From NCBI RefSeq assembly GCF_023073915.1, contig NZ_JADPKK010000022.1, positions 744,001 to 808,000 of the forward strand: a DNA stretch of 64,000 nucleotides, written 5' to 3'. The position numbers were made by a program, and so were the translations under genes. Under the pieces are notes generated by a model. That model saw only the letters and a list, made by a program, of their open reading frames with translations. It had not been told where the DNA came from and made no database searches. Numbering within the stretch: the stretch's first letter is position 1; each line of letters starts with the position of its first letter. Below, one piece after another: positions 36,698 through 45,373 of this stretch. The DNA comes from Bradyrhizobium sp. 149. GTDB taxonomy: Bacteria > Pseudomonadota > Alphaproteobacteria > Rhizobiales > Xanthobacteraceae.

Positions 36698-36782
36698 GTC
36701 ATTGCAAGGAGCCCTTGCGACGAAACAATCCAGAGCCGTTCCGCGGAGGGACTCTGGATTGCTTCGCTTCGCTCGCAATGAC
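36698..36782. repeat. Dispersed palindromic element
   Basis: Nested inverted repeat: outer arms GTCATTGC/GCAATGAC (36698-36705 and 36775-36782) and inner arms CAATCCAGAG/CTCTGGATTG (36726-36735 and 36752-36761). Its left part matches 26708-26732 on the other strand. A Bradyrhizobium-type dispersed repeat. Confidence 0.8.
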
Positions 36783-36785
36783 GGT

Positions 36786-37330
36786 GTGCAGACACGCCTT
36801 CGCATCCTCGCGGCTGGCTTCGCCCGAGCTTTGCTTCGTCACGCACACCCCCCTCCGTCAGAGGGTGCAGGGAAGACCGGGTGCCGGCCGGGCACCCACG
36901 GTCCACTGTGCGAAAGGTGGCTGCAAAAAGCTGCACAGCGGCATACAGGTGAAGCCAAACAACCGGCCTTCCCTGCGCAGCGGTTTTACGGCTTATGCCG
37001 TGCTCTCCCCGGGGAGCGATGCACTATTGCCCCCGTCGCCTTGCGGATGGCTGATGCGCGGGCCCGGTCGGGCAGCTCACATCACCACAAGACTTGACGC
37101 ACAGACCCCGGGCGTCAGGACGACACGGTTTTGCCGTACGCTGATAGCACCGGTCGTGTGCGCGACGCCTTCGCTCACGGTTGCCCGCCCTGCGAAGCCC
37201 TTCGCGCCGATGCTGCCTGCGTCCACCACGGCTCATCCCGCATTTCGTGACGATCGCGATACGCCCCTCTGACAGGGATGAGGTGGGGCACAACTACGCC
37301 AAACCCGAATTTCGGTAAAGTGGAATCTTT
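36786..37330. repeat. Gene-free region, probable high-copy repeat
   Basis: The stretch from the secreted protein start to the RidA gene (about 1 kb) has no open frame with credible protein text; the longest frames read as Arg/Pro/Ser-rich noise. From memory, sequence of this kind recurs as long dispersed repeats in Bradyrhizobium and is often mis-annotated as short proteins. Copy number cannot be tested within the window. Confidence 0.45.
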
Positions 37331-37401
37331 TCACCCGAGCGGATTGACCCGTTGTTTGTGTGTTTTGCCCGTCGGGTAACGCAAGGGATTGTAGCATCGC
37401 C

Positions 37402-37785
37402 TCACGGCCGCCGGCACACCAGGTCGATCTCGATCAGCGCGTCGTAGGCAAGACCGGTGACGCCGACACAGGTGCGGGCCGGCAGCCGTCCGGGCGCGAA
37501 GTACGTGCGGTAGGTCTCGTTCATTGCGGTGTAATCTTCCTTGAAACGCGTGAGATAAATGCGCGTCATCACGACATGCTCGAGGCCGAGATCGAGACCT
37601 CCCAGCACCACTTTCAGATTCTCCATCACCGCGCGGGTCTGCGCGACGATGCCGTCGGGTAAGACGCCCGGCGTTTGCGGCGTGTCCGGCATCTGTCCCG
37701 TGACGAAGACAAAGCCGTCGGTCTCGACCGCGTGGCTGAAGGGCGCGACCGGCTTCGGTCCGCCGCTGATCATGTGGAATTTCAC
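37402..37785 (-). CDS. RidA/YjgF family protein
   Basis: 127 residues; a GTG start at 37785 has AGGAA at good spacing, with an ATG four codons later. The family core is present (FVFVTGQMPDTPQ, VMENLKVVLGGLDLGLEHVV, and PARTCVGVTGL, whose Arg binds carboxylates in RidA). RidA hydrolyses reactive enamines and imines, while other Rid members act in amide, amine or pyrimidine catabolism. It follows the regulator-amidase fusion by 43 bp on the same strand and is probably the last gene of that operon. Confidence 0.9.
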   Translation of the reverse strand: MKFHMISGGPKPVAPFSHAVETDGFVFVTGQMPDTPQTPGVLPDGIVAQTRAVMENLKVVLGGLDLGLEHVVMTRIYLTRFKEDYTAMNETYRTYFAPGRLPARTCVGVTGLAYDALIEIDLVCRRP

Positions 37786-37828
37786 CGGGATTTCCTTGCT
37801 ATGGCGCGTCGTTTAAAGGCGGCCTTGT

Positions 37829-40261
37829 CTAAGGGAAGGCCTGAAACAGGCGCTTGCTGATGATCGCGTGCACGCCCCAATTGCCGTCGACCACCTGTGT
37901 GACGCCGAAATCGACGGCGGCCGACATCAGCGCGATCGCCTCGTCCTCGCTGAGACCCTTCACGTTCATCAGGAAGCGCCGCATCTTGCGGAAGGCATCT
38001 TTCATGGCGAGGTCGAGCGAGGACTTTGCGTAGACCTCACTTTGGCCCTGAGCGCCGAATTCGGCGAGGTAGTTGGGATGGCTGAAGCCGGTCAGCACCC
38101 AGTCGGACTCGGTCTCGATCAGCGGATAAGAGAGATCGGCGAAGGGCTGGCCGGCAAGGTCGGCCTTCTTGTGCAGGATCACCTCGAACGTTCCGGTCAT
38201 TGAGCATTCAATCGCGGTGCCGCTCAATTCGCCGTCGCCTTGCGTGGCATGGGGATCGCCGACCGATAGCAGCGCGCCGGGAACTGAGACTGGAAGATAG
38301 ATCGTCGATCCCTTCCCCAGCCGCCAATTGTCGAGATTGCCGCCGAAATAGGACGGCGGCACGGAGTCGATGAAGTCGACTTCGCGCGGCGCCAACGCGA
38401 TCACGCCGAAATGCGGGCGCAAGGGAATGCGGATGCCGTCGAGCACGGCGTGGCGGCGCTTCACCGTGCCGGGCAAGACCGGAATGCCGGGATAGTCGTA
38501 GGTGGGGTGCACCACGCCAGACGGGTCAGTCTGCGGCTCCCATCGGTAGGAATACAGCGCGCGGGCGTGCGGCGCATCGGCGTCGTCGACGATCTCGTAG
38601 ATCGTCACGACCTCGCGCGGCTTCGGCCCTGAAAGAAACTCGTCGTAATGATATCCCCACCAGGCCGCGACCGAGGAGCCGAACACGCGCCCCGGATGTT
38701 TCGGATGACGGCTTGCGCGCGGTACGATGTCGAGGATCCGCAGTTCCAGCACGTCGCCGGGCTGGGCGTCCTTCACCGACACGGGCCCGGTGCAGATGTG
38801 CACGCCAAAGCCTTCGCCGGCGCCGCGACCGAATACGCTGGCATCCATCGGGCCGGCGCCGCGGCGGTCGATATTCTTCTTCTCTCGCGTCCAGCCGAAC
38901 ACGTTTTCGGCAGCGGCATCGCCCGCGATCATCAACTCAGGATCGTCGGAGGCGTGCTGCGTCAGCGTTTCGATGGTGATGGTATCGCCCGAGGCGATCT
39001 CGAGCTGCGGCTGTAACGAGCGGCTGAAATAGCCCCAATGAACACGGTTGGCGTCGATCGGAAGATGATGATGCTTGCGTTCGGCCGTCCCCCGCTCATC
39101 GATGTCGGTCCGGGCGAGATCGCTGCGCGCCTCTACACTCGCCTGGTGCACGCGGAGCTGCGCCAGCGCATCCTGCGGCCAGCCGCGCTGGCCGGTTATC
39201 CCATGCTGCGTCGTCGCTCGCTCCGCCTCCTGCTGGCGAAACTCGCGCGGCGGCAGCCCGAAGCGATGGCGGAAGGCGCGGCTGAAATGCGCGGAATCGC
39301 CAAACCCATAGGCGTAGGCGATCTCCGAGATCGAGCGGTGCGCCTCGGACGGATTGGACAGGTCGGCCCAGGCGCGCTGGAGCCGCCGCTCGCGAACGTA
39401 GTGCGTAAAGTTGTCGCCCACGGTCTCGAACAGCTTTTGCAGATAGCGCTCGGAAATTCCTTCGGCCTGCGCGACGCGCGCCGGCACCAGTTCGGGATCG
39501 TCGAGGCGGCGTTCGATGGTCTGGCAGATCCGGTGCAGCAGTGCTGACTGCGTTGCGCTCGATCCGGCGTCGGACGTCGAAGCGGCCAGTTGATGGGCGA
39601 GTGTCAGCAGGAGATCGACGAGCGACTGCGCGACCGCATTCCATTCGGCATCGCTCAGCGTGTCGAGCGTGCGCGCGGTCGCGTTCATCAGGCGCGCGAA
39701 AACATCGGCAAAGCCGCTGGGCGGAACGACCCGGGGTTCGCCGAGCCGCGGCCTGCCCGAGAGCCGGCCGTGCAGCGCCTTAGACGTCACCGACAGCACG
39801 ATGGCGCGCATGTCGCGCTGGAATACGATGCTCCAGTCCCCGCTCCGCGGCAGCAGCACGAGATGGCCGACCGGAACGATGCGATGGCCGCCGGCGCTCT
39901 TGAGCACCATGCCGTCTTCGAGCGGCATCAGCGCAATCGGCATGTCTTCGTTGGATTGCGAGAGCGGACCGATGCTCTGGGCGCCGGCCGCCATGCGCGT
40001 CAGCGCGACGCCCGCGGCGTGGCGATGCGACGCCGTTGCGTGCCCGTCGAGGAAGGAATGCCCGGTCGCCGGCTGCAGGCCGACCGCGGCCAGCACGTCC
40101 CGCCAGGCTTCGGGGCGGTCGTCTTGCGCGTAGGACTCGCTCGTGAAGGGACGGAAGCTCATCGGATCCACCCAGATTGCAGTGGATCGAAGCAACCTCT
40201 GTGCCAGACGCACATGGTCATCCGTTGCGGCGACGGCCTGCAAATGAGGTTGGCTGGTCAC
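37829..40261 (-). CDS. AraC-type regulator fused to acetamidase/formamidase
   Basis: 810 residues from a GTG at 40261, 35 bp after the preceding gene; a start at 40372 would overlap that gene, and an ATG at 40162 is also possible. Residues up to about 240 resemble the AraC-binding-like sensor domain. Residues 243-343 are the AraC helix-turn-helix pair (GISERYLQKLFETVGDNFTH; IAYAYGFGDSAHFSRAFRHR). A linker of about 50 residues follows, then a full acetamidase/formamidase from about 396 to the end (RVHWGYFSRSL; GRGAGEGFGVH; SVGDPHATQGDGELSG; DFGVTQVVDGNWG). Both parts look intact. The enzyme half parallels the standalone neighbour. Such a single-chain regulator-enzyme suggests direct coupling of catabolism to control; that is inference. 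Confidence 0.9.
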   Translation of the reverse strand: MTSQPHLQAVAATDDHVRLAQRLLRSTAIWVDPMSFRPFTSESYAQDDRPEAWRDVLAAVGLQPATGHSFLDGHATASHRHAAGVALTRMAAGAQSIGPLSQSNEDMPIALMPLEDGMVLKSAGGHRIVPVGHLVLLPRSGDWSIVFQRDMRAIVLSVTSKALHGRLSGRPRLGEPRVVPPSGFADVFARLMNATARTLDTLSDAEWNAVAQSLVDLLLTLAHQLAASTSDAGSSATQSALLHRICQTIERRLDDPELVPARVAQAEGISERYLQKLFETVGDNFTHYVRERRLQRAWADLSNPSEAHRSISEIAYAYGFGDSAHFSRAFRHRFGLPPREFRQQEAERATTQHGITGQRGWPQDALAQLRVHQASVEARSDLARTDIDERGTAERKHHHLPIDANRVHWGYFSRSLQPQLEIASGDTITIETLTQHASDDPELMIAGDAAAENVFGWTREKKNIDRRGAGPMDASVFGRGAGEGFGVHICTGPVSVKDAQPGDVLELRILDIVPRASRHPKHPGRVFGSSVAAWWGYHYDEFLSGPKPREVVTIYEIVDDADAPHARALYSYRWEPQTDPSGVVHPTYDYPGIPVLPGTVKRRHAVLDGIRIPLRPHFGVIALAPREVDFIDSVPPSYFGGNLDNWRLGKGSTIYLPVSVPGALLSVGDPHATQGDGELSGTAIECSMTGTFEVILHKKADLAGQPFADLSYPLIETESDWVLTGFSHPNYLAEFGAQGQSEVYAKSSLDLAMKDAFRKMRRFLMNVKGLSEDEAIALMSAAVDFGVTQVVDGNWGVHAIISKRLFQAFP

Positions 40262-40295
40262 GTGCTCATCCCCAAATGGGCTGTGCTTCAATGCA

Positions 40296-41537
40296 TTAGT
40301 CGCATCGGAAGATGTTCTTGCGGATCGTGCCGTGGACGCCCCAATTGGCGTCGACCACCTGGGTGACGCCAAAATCGGCGCCGACCGACAGCAGGGAGAT
40401 CGCCTCGTCCTCGCTCAAACCGTGCACCGTCATCAGGAACCTCCTGAGCTTGCGGAACGCATCGCGCATCGCACGGTCGAGACTCGAATGATTGGCAATC
40501 TCGGTTTGAGCGTCGGCGCCGAGCGCGGCGAGGTAGTTCGGATAGGTAAAGCCGTAGAACGACCACGCCTGATCGGTCTCCAGCATCGGATGGTCGAGAC
40601 CTTCGAGGCTGGTGCCGGCGAGATCGGCCTTCTTGTGCAGGATGAACTCGAAATCGCCGGTCAGTGAGGTCTCGATCGCGGTACCGCCAAGCTCGCTGTC
40701 GCCTTGCGCGGCGTGAGGATCGCCGACAGAAAAATAGGCGCCGGGGACCGCGACCGGATAGAACATCCGCGCGCCCTTGCCGATGCGCCAGTCGTCGATG
40801 TTGCCGCCGGTATAGCTCGGCGGGATCGAGCTGACGAAATCGGCCTCCGACGGTGCGAGCCCCATGGTGCCGAAATGCAGCCGTGCCGGCACCTTGACGC
40901 GTGCGAGGATGTTCTCGCGCTTCTTGATGGTGGCGTGATCGACGCGCACGCCGGGATAATCGATGGTCGGATGCACGATGCCGTCAGGGTCGGTCTGCGG
41001 CGTCCAGACGTAGTTGTAGACCGCCTTGGCATAGGGCTCGCCGGAGGTGTCGAGCTCGAAGATGGTAACGACCTCGCGCGGTTTCGGCTCCTCGATCAGA
41101 TCGCGATAGTGAAAGCCCCAATTCGCGGCGACATTGGAGCCGAAGCAGCGCCCGGCATGGCAGGCGCTGCAGCTCGGCCGCGGCCGGACGTCGAGGATGC
41201 GCACTTCCAGGATATCGCCGGGCTCGGCGCCTTCAATGGCGACTGGACCGGTGAGGAGATGCACGCCAATCCCCTCGCCTGCGCCGCGGATGAAGGGGCC
41301 TTCGACGGGCCCGGCGCCGCGCCGTGCCACCGCCTTGTGCTCGCGCGTCCACTGGAACACGCTTTCTGCGCCGGGATCGCCCTGGATCATGCGCTCGTAA
41401 TCGTCATTGGCGTGATGAGTCAGCGTCTCGATGGTGGCGCGATCGCCAGAGCGCAGCGTCAGGGCCGGCGCGACCTTCTTTGAGAAGTAACCCCAGTGAA
41501 CGGTTTTCGGCGAAACCCGCAGTGTGAAATGCTTCAT
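40296..41537 (-). CDS. fmdA: Acetamidase/formamidase family protein
   Basis: 413 residues, the usual length. Family landmarks: VHWGYFSKKV, RRGAGPVEGPFIRGAGEGIGVH, YPGVRVDHATIKKR, SVGDPHAAQGDSELGG and DFGVTQVVDANWGVHG. These enzymes hydrolyse formamide, acetamide or similar short amides to acid and ammonia in the cytoplasm. It lies between the fused ABC transporter (49 bp upstream) and the regulator-amidase fusion (35 bp downstream), to whose enzyme half it is clearly paralogous. A cysteine cluster CSACHAGRC near residue 123 is absent from that paralogue. Confidence 0.93.
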   Translation of the reverse strand: MKHFTLRVSPKTVHWGYFSKKVAPALTLRSGDRATIETLTHHANDDYERMIQGDPGAESVFQWTREHKAVARRGAGPVEGPFIRGAGEGIGVHLLTGPVAIEGAEPGDILEVRILDVRPRPSCSACHAGRCFGSNVAANWGFHYRDLIEEPKPREVVTIFELDTSGEPYAKAVYNYVWTPQTDPDGIVHPTIDYPGVRVDHATIKKRENILARVKVPARLHFGTMGLAPSEADFVSSIPPSYTGGNIDDWRIGKGARMFYPVAVPGAYFSVGDPHAAQGDSELGGTAIETSLTGDFEFILHKKADLAGTSLEGLDHPMLETDQAWSFYGFTYPNYLAALGADAQTEIANHSSLDRAMRDAFRKLRRFLMTVHGLSEDEAISLLSVGADFGVTQVVDANWGVHGTIRKNIFRCD

Positions 41538-41586
41538 GACGTGGCCTTTTCGGGGAGCGCGGTCTTGAACGTTGAGGATGCGGCTC

Positions 41587-43209
41587 TCATCGCACCGCCT
41601 CCGAAGTCTTGTCGGCTTCCATCACGCTGAGGAAACGCGCCGTCAGCGGATTGCGGGGGTTGGAGAGCACCTCGTGCGCTGGCCCCTCCTCGATGATCGC
41701 GCCGCCACTCAGGAACGCGACGCGGTCGGCTACTTCATCAGCGAAGCGGATCTGGTGCGTCGAGATGATCATGGTGAGGCCGTCATCGATGGCGAGCCGC
41801 CGGATCACCTCCAGCACCTCGCTGACGAGCTCGGGATCAAGCGCCGAGGTCGGCTCGTCCAGGAGCAGCACGCTTGGATTGGGTGCCAGCGCCCGCGCGA
41901 TGGCGACGCGCTGCTGCTGGCCGCCAGAGAGATGCCGCGGCAGCGCGTCGGCGCGGTGCGACAGCCCGACCCGGTCGAGCAGCTCGGCAGCGCGGCGATC
42001 CGCATCAATGCGGGTCATGCCGTGCACCCAGCGCAAGGGCCCCGCGATGTTTTCCTTCGCCGAAAGATGGGCGAACAGGTTGAACTGCTGGAACACCATG
42101 CCGACGCCCAGGCTGGCCCGCTCATTGGCAATCGCGCGCGGCGGCAGCAGCTTGCCGGCGTCGTCGAAACCGAGGCGGCGGCCGCCGACGCGCACGGTGC
42201 CGGAATCCCAGCTTTCGAGATGATTGATGCAGCGAAGCAGCGTGCTCTTGCCGGAGCCACTGGGCCCGAGCAGCGCGACCACCTCGCCGACGCGCACCGT
42301 GAGATCGAGGCCGCCGAGCACTTTTTGCGCGCCGTAGCACTTGGTGAGGTCCTTGGTCTCGACCGCGATGTTGTTGCGCGAAATCGTCGCCGCACGCCGG
42401 GTGCGCTCCTCGCGGGTCAAGGCGAGCGGAGGTGTGTCGGCGAGTTCTGCCTGTGCGGGCACTGGATCATCAGCCGTGACGGCGGCAAGTTCGACTTTGG
42501 CGGCGAGATCGACGCGGCGCCAGGGCAGATAATCGGCGAGCTTGCGCTGGCGAGCTTTGGCGCGGTCGAGATCGAGCAGCCATTCGACAAAAAGCTGAAT
42601 GATGCTGATGGCAAAGGTCAGCACGAGGTACAGCAAGCCCGAGGCGAAGAAAATCGAGAAGAAATCGAAGGTCGAGGACGCAAGCTGGGTCGAGCGCAGC
42701 GTCAGCTCCTGGACCGCGACGACGGAGGCCAGCGAGGAGTTTTTCAGCGCGCTCACCGCCTCGTTGCCAAACGCAGGAATCATGGTGCGGATCGCCTGCG
42801 GCGCGATCACCCGCCACATCAATATCCGCGGCGTCATGCCGAGCGCCTGGCCGGCCGTCACCTGCCCGCGATCGACGCCGAGCACGCCGGCACGCAGCAT
42901 CTCGGCGATGAACGGCGCCTCATTGCAGGCCAGCGCAAGGCCGGCGGCGAGCACCGCCGGCAACTTGATGCCCATATGGGGCAACGCGTCGTACGCAAAC
43001 ACCATTTGCAGGATCAGCGGCGTGCCGCGGAAGATCACAGTGTAGGCCCTGGCGATCGCCGCCAGCAGCCAGAAGCGAGAGAGCTGCATGCCGGCGAGGA
43101 TCAATCCGAGGATCAATCCGCCGCCGAGCCCGAGGGCAGTCACCTCGAGGGTGAGCTCGATGCCCTCGAGCAGATACGGCATGCTCAGGTAATGGAGGAA
43201 CAGCGACAT
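41587..43209 (-). CDS. ABC transporter permease-ATPase fusion, polar amino acid type
   Basis: 540 residues. Residues 1-220 are a HisM/GlnP-type permease with five membrane helices and the EAA-like loop (VTAGQALGMTPRILMWRVIAPQA). A linker of about 60 residues leads to a complete ATPase: Walker A GPSGSGKST, signature LSGGQQQR, Walker B VLLLDEPTSALDP. Transporters of this PAAT family normally encode these as two genes. Its start overlaps the binding-protein stop by one base. Substrate unknown; with amidase genes beside it a short amide or amide-containing amino acid is a fair guess. A dimer of the fusion would make a full transporter. Confidence 0.93.
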   Translation of the reverse strand: MSLFLHYLSMPYLLEGIELTLEVTALGLGGGLILGLILAGMQLSRFWLLAAIARAYTVIFRGTPLILQMVFAYDALPHMGIKLPAVLAAGLALACNEAPFIAEMLRAGVLGVDRGQVTAGQALGMTPRILMWRVIAPQAIRTMIPAFGNEAVSALKNSSLASVVAVQELTLRSTQLASSTFDFFSIFFASGLLYLVLTFAISIIQLFVEWLLDLDRAKARQRKLADYLPWRRVDLAAKVELAAVTADDPVPAQAELADTPPLALTREERTRRAATISRNNIAVETKDLTKCYGAQKVLGGLDLTVRVGEVVALLGPSGSGKSTLLRCINHLESWDSGTVRVGGRRLGFDDAGKLLPPRAIANERASLGVGMVFQQFNLFAHLSAKENIAGPLRWVHGMTRIDADRRAAELLDRVGLSHRADALPRHLSGGQQQRVAIARALAPNPSVLLLDEPTSALDPELVSEVLEVIRRLAIDDGLTMIISTHQIRFADEVADRVAFLSGGAIIEEGPAHEVLSNPRNPLTARFLSVMEADKTSEAVR

Positions 43210-44126
43210 CAGTCGGCCGTCAGAATGTCAGGCTCCTTGAAGTTGTTCACGTCGAGCCCATGCTTCTTCAGAAGCTCCATATGCGTGCCGGCCTTCTGCA
43301 CCTCGACCAGCGCGGCGAGCACGGCGTCACGGAATTTCGGCTTGTCCTTGGGCACGGCGATGCCGACCGAATACGGGATCGTCACCGCGGTCGCCTTCTC
43401 CAGCTTGTCCGGATAGGCCTTGACCGCGCTGTCGACGGTGTTGACGTCGTTGACATAGGTGTCGGCGCGGCCGGCGAGGATCGCCTGGATGCAATTGGCG
43501 TTGTTGTCGTAGAGCTGGACGGTCGGCTCCGGCTTGCCGGCCTTCTTGCACTCGGGCATCAGGGCCTGGATCAGCGGTACCTCGACATAGCCGGTGTTTT
43601 CGGCGGCAGCCGCGCCGCACATCGACATGTTGATGCCGTTGATGCCCTTAGGATTCCCCTTGGCGACCAGCACGCCGTCGAACACCTTCGAATAGGTGAT
43701 GAAGTCGGCGGCCTTGGCGCGCTCCTTGGTGGCGTAGATGTCGGAGATGACGATGTCGGCTTGTCCGGCGGCGAGCGTGGTCAGGAGTGCAGCGAACGTC
43801 ACCGGCTTGTAGGTCAGCTTGAAGCCGAGGCATTCGCCGATGGCTTCGCCGAGATCGATGTCGAAGCCGATATATTTGCTGGGATCCTTCGGATCGATCG
43901 TCTCATAGCCCGGCGTGTGCGGATTGATCGCGTTGACCAGGGTCTTGCCCTTCCAGTCCGGATATTTGTCCTGGAGCGCGGCGCAGGACGCCGGCGCCGC
44001 AGCCTGCGCGCTCAGGGGCGCGGCTGCCAGCGTGCCGAAAGCAACGGCGGCGCCGAGCGCGCCCTTGCGCCAAGACAGCGATGCACGCGCGATCCCCCGC
44101 GCCTGGGACAATACCGGTCTCTCCAT
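43209..44126 (-). CDS. ABC transporter substrate-binding protein, polar amino acid type
   Basis: 305 residues. A basic start and hydrophobic stretch (GALGAAVAFGTLAAAPLSAQA) form a signal peptide. The mature part is a family 3 periplasmic binding protein: KYIGFDIDLGEAIGECLGFKL, TLAAGQADIVISDIYATKERA and GRADTYVNDVNTVDSAV. Four cysteines in the mature part may form disulfides. It feeds the fused permease-ATPase immediately downstream and is the first gene of the operon. Upstream lies a 430-bp gap with two palindromes and no gene. Confidence 0.93.
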   Translation of the reverse strand: MERPVLSQARGIARASLSWRKGALGAAVAFGTLAAAPLSAQAAAPASCAALQDKYPDWKGKTLVNAINPHTPGYETIDPKDPSKYIGFDIDLGEAIGECLGFKLTYKPVTFAALLTTLAAGQADIVISDIYATKERAKAADFITYSKVFDGVLVAKGNPKGINGINMSMCGAAAAENTGYVEVPLIQALMPECKKAGKPEPTVQLYDNNANCIQAILAGRADTYVNDVNTVDSAVKAYPDKLEKATAVTIPYSVGIAVPKDKPKFRDAVLAALVEVQKAGTHMELLKKHGLDVNNFKEPDILTAD

Positions 44127-44208
44127 CTCCAGCTCCTTCGAATTGTCATGGCAATGGCCATGTTCCAGATTCCGGAAGCGAGCCTAGGAGGAGAGCGGAG
44201 CGGAAAGC

Positions 44209-44226
44209 TTGTCCGCGGGCGTACAA
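44209..44226. promoter_or_regulatory. Candidate operator dyad upstream of the amide operon
   Basis: TTGTCCGC-GG-GCGTACAA: 7 of 9 base pairs match across the centre. It lies 83 bp upstream of the binding-protein start. The size and symmetry suit a dimeric repressor or LysR-type protein more than an AraC protein, which usually binds direct repeats. A second, perfect 14-bp palindrome, CTCCGAATTCGGAG, lies at 44311-44324. Seen directly; function inferred. The remainder of the 430-bp gap holds nothing I can support. Confidence 0.35.
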
Positions 44227-44556
44227 ATAATTGGATGGAGGGAGCCCGTCATTTGGGCACGCGGCTGCACAAAAACTGTTCGTGCGTGAGGGATGCTCGC
44301 GGGGGCGCAACTCCGAATTCGGAGGAATCAAGATCTTGCGCCACGCGGTGATCTGCACGATCAGGGAAACATGTGGTGTGGTCATTTGACAGGGATATGA
44401 CAATCGAAGGACGCATCTGAGGGCGACATCCGAAGCACATCACCGCCGTCCACAGCCTGTCCGCAGCATACCCACAGTATATCCACAAGCCGACTATGCC
44501 GGATTCGCAAGCCCGCAAGGGCCACTTGCTGCGCACAAACCCACAGGGCCGGTATG

Positions 44557-44820
44557 TCAGCCGCCGCCTTGATCGAAAACGGTGCGGCAAGCCTCACTCA
44601 AGCTTGACCGGTTACGGCGCAGGCACGCCGTGATGGCCCGGACGTTGGGGATTTCGCCGGCACAGAGGCGGTAGACGTCGGGGGTGCAGGCCCGGCGCTG
44701 TTCGGGCGTTCCCTGCTGTGCATGGGCCGCGGAGGCAAACAGCGTCAGGAACAGCCCGAGCGTCGAGGCGCGACGCGCCCGGCTTTTCACACCCGCGAAC
44801 CGCAAGAACCTCGCCTTCAT
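44557..44820 (-). CDS. Small exported cysteine-containing protein
   Basis: 87 residues from the ATG at 44820. A basic region, a hydrophobic core (TLGLFLTLFASAAHA) and cleavage after AHA form the signal peptide. The mature part has four evenly spaced cysteines (RRACTPDVYRLCAGEI, then ITACLRR and SEACRTVF), a pattern seen in small rhizobial periplasmic proteins that resembles one Cys-rich GLG1 repeat. No function is known. Confidence 0.8.
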   Translation of the reverse strand: MKARFLRFAGVKSRARRASTLGLFLTLFASAAHAQQGTPEQRRACTPDVYRLCAGEIPNVRAITACLRRNRSSLSEACRTVFDQGGG

Positions 44821-45077
44821 GACCAGTCTCCCGTTCTGCCCTGCCCGCCCGGCCTGTCTTGGCCGCTGTGCAAAGGGGTAGGAGAAAGGAACAGCCGAAG
44901 ATGTGATCTCCTTCACACTGAGGGCGCGCGATAGGAACCCAAGTCTCCCAGGGGGATTTTTACCAATCGCTAACCAATCGGAACCCGATTGGCGGATCGT
45001 TAAAATGCGAACGATCGGCTCAATCCGGAAACAAGCCGGCTTTGCGACATTGCCCCATCCGCGGTCCGGAGGGTGGG

Positions 45078-45290
45078 ATGAGCGAAGCCGAATTCAACTT
45101 GCTGCTGGATGCCGTCCAGGACGCCATGGTCCATGAAGATCTGGCGTTCGGGCCGGAGGAGGATTTCGTGCCCCGCTCGTGGACGTATTACGCGAAACCC
45201 AAGGCTTTCGCGAAGTCCCAGGCCGCCAATGACAACGAGGGCGCCTGGCCCCTGCTGCCGTTTCCGGACGGCTGGTACGCGGCCTGCTGA
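45078..45290 (+). CDS. Small hypothetical protein
   Basis: 70 residues from the ATG at 45078, preceded by GGAGGG at good spacing. The text is acidic with aromatic patches (AVQDAMVHEDLAFGPEED; DGWYAAC) and looks like a real protein, cytoplasmic. Not recognised. It runs convergent to the next small gene. Confidence 0.65.
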   Translation: MSEAEFNLLLDAVQDAMVHEDLAFGPEEDFVPRSWTYYAKPKAFAKSQAANDNEGAWPLLPFPDGWYAAC

Positions 45291-45373
45291 GCTCAATTCC
45301 ACCGTGAACGGATCCGCCCGCGCCCTGCGGGCGTTCTGCTATGGTCCCTACGCCGAATCCGGCGCGGCCGCGA

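Noticed and set aside
40372..40372. Upstream start for the AraC-amidase fusion
   Set aside because: It would overlap the preceding amidase by 77 bp with no homology-like text; the GTG at 40261 is better placed.
41572..43416. Open frame antisense to the permease-ATPase fusion (about 610 codons)
   Set aside because: Shadow of the fusion gene with no protein-like composition.
44470..44500. DnaA-box-like TATCCACA upstream of the amide operon
   Set aside because: A single near-consensus site without clustering or AT-rich DNA is expected by chance.
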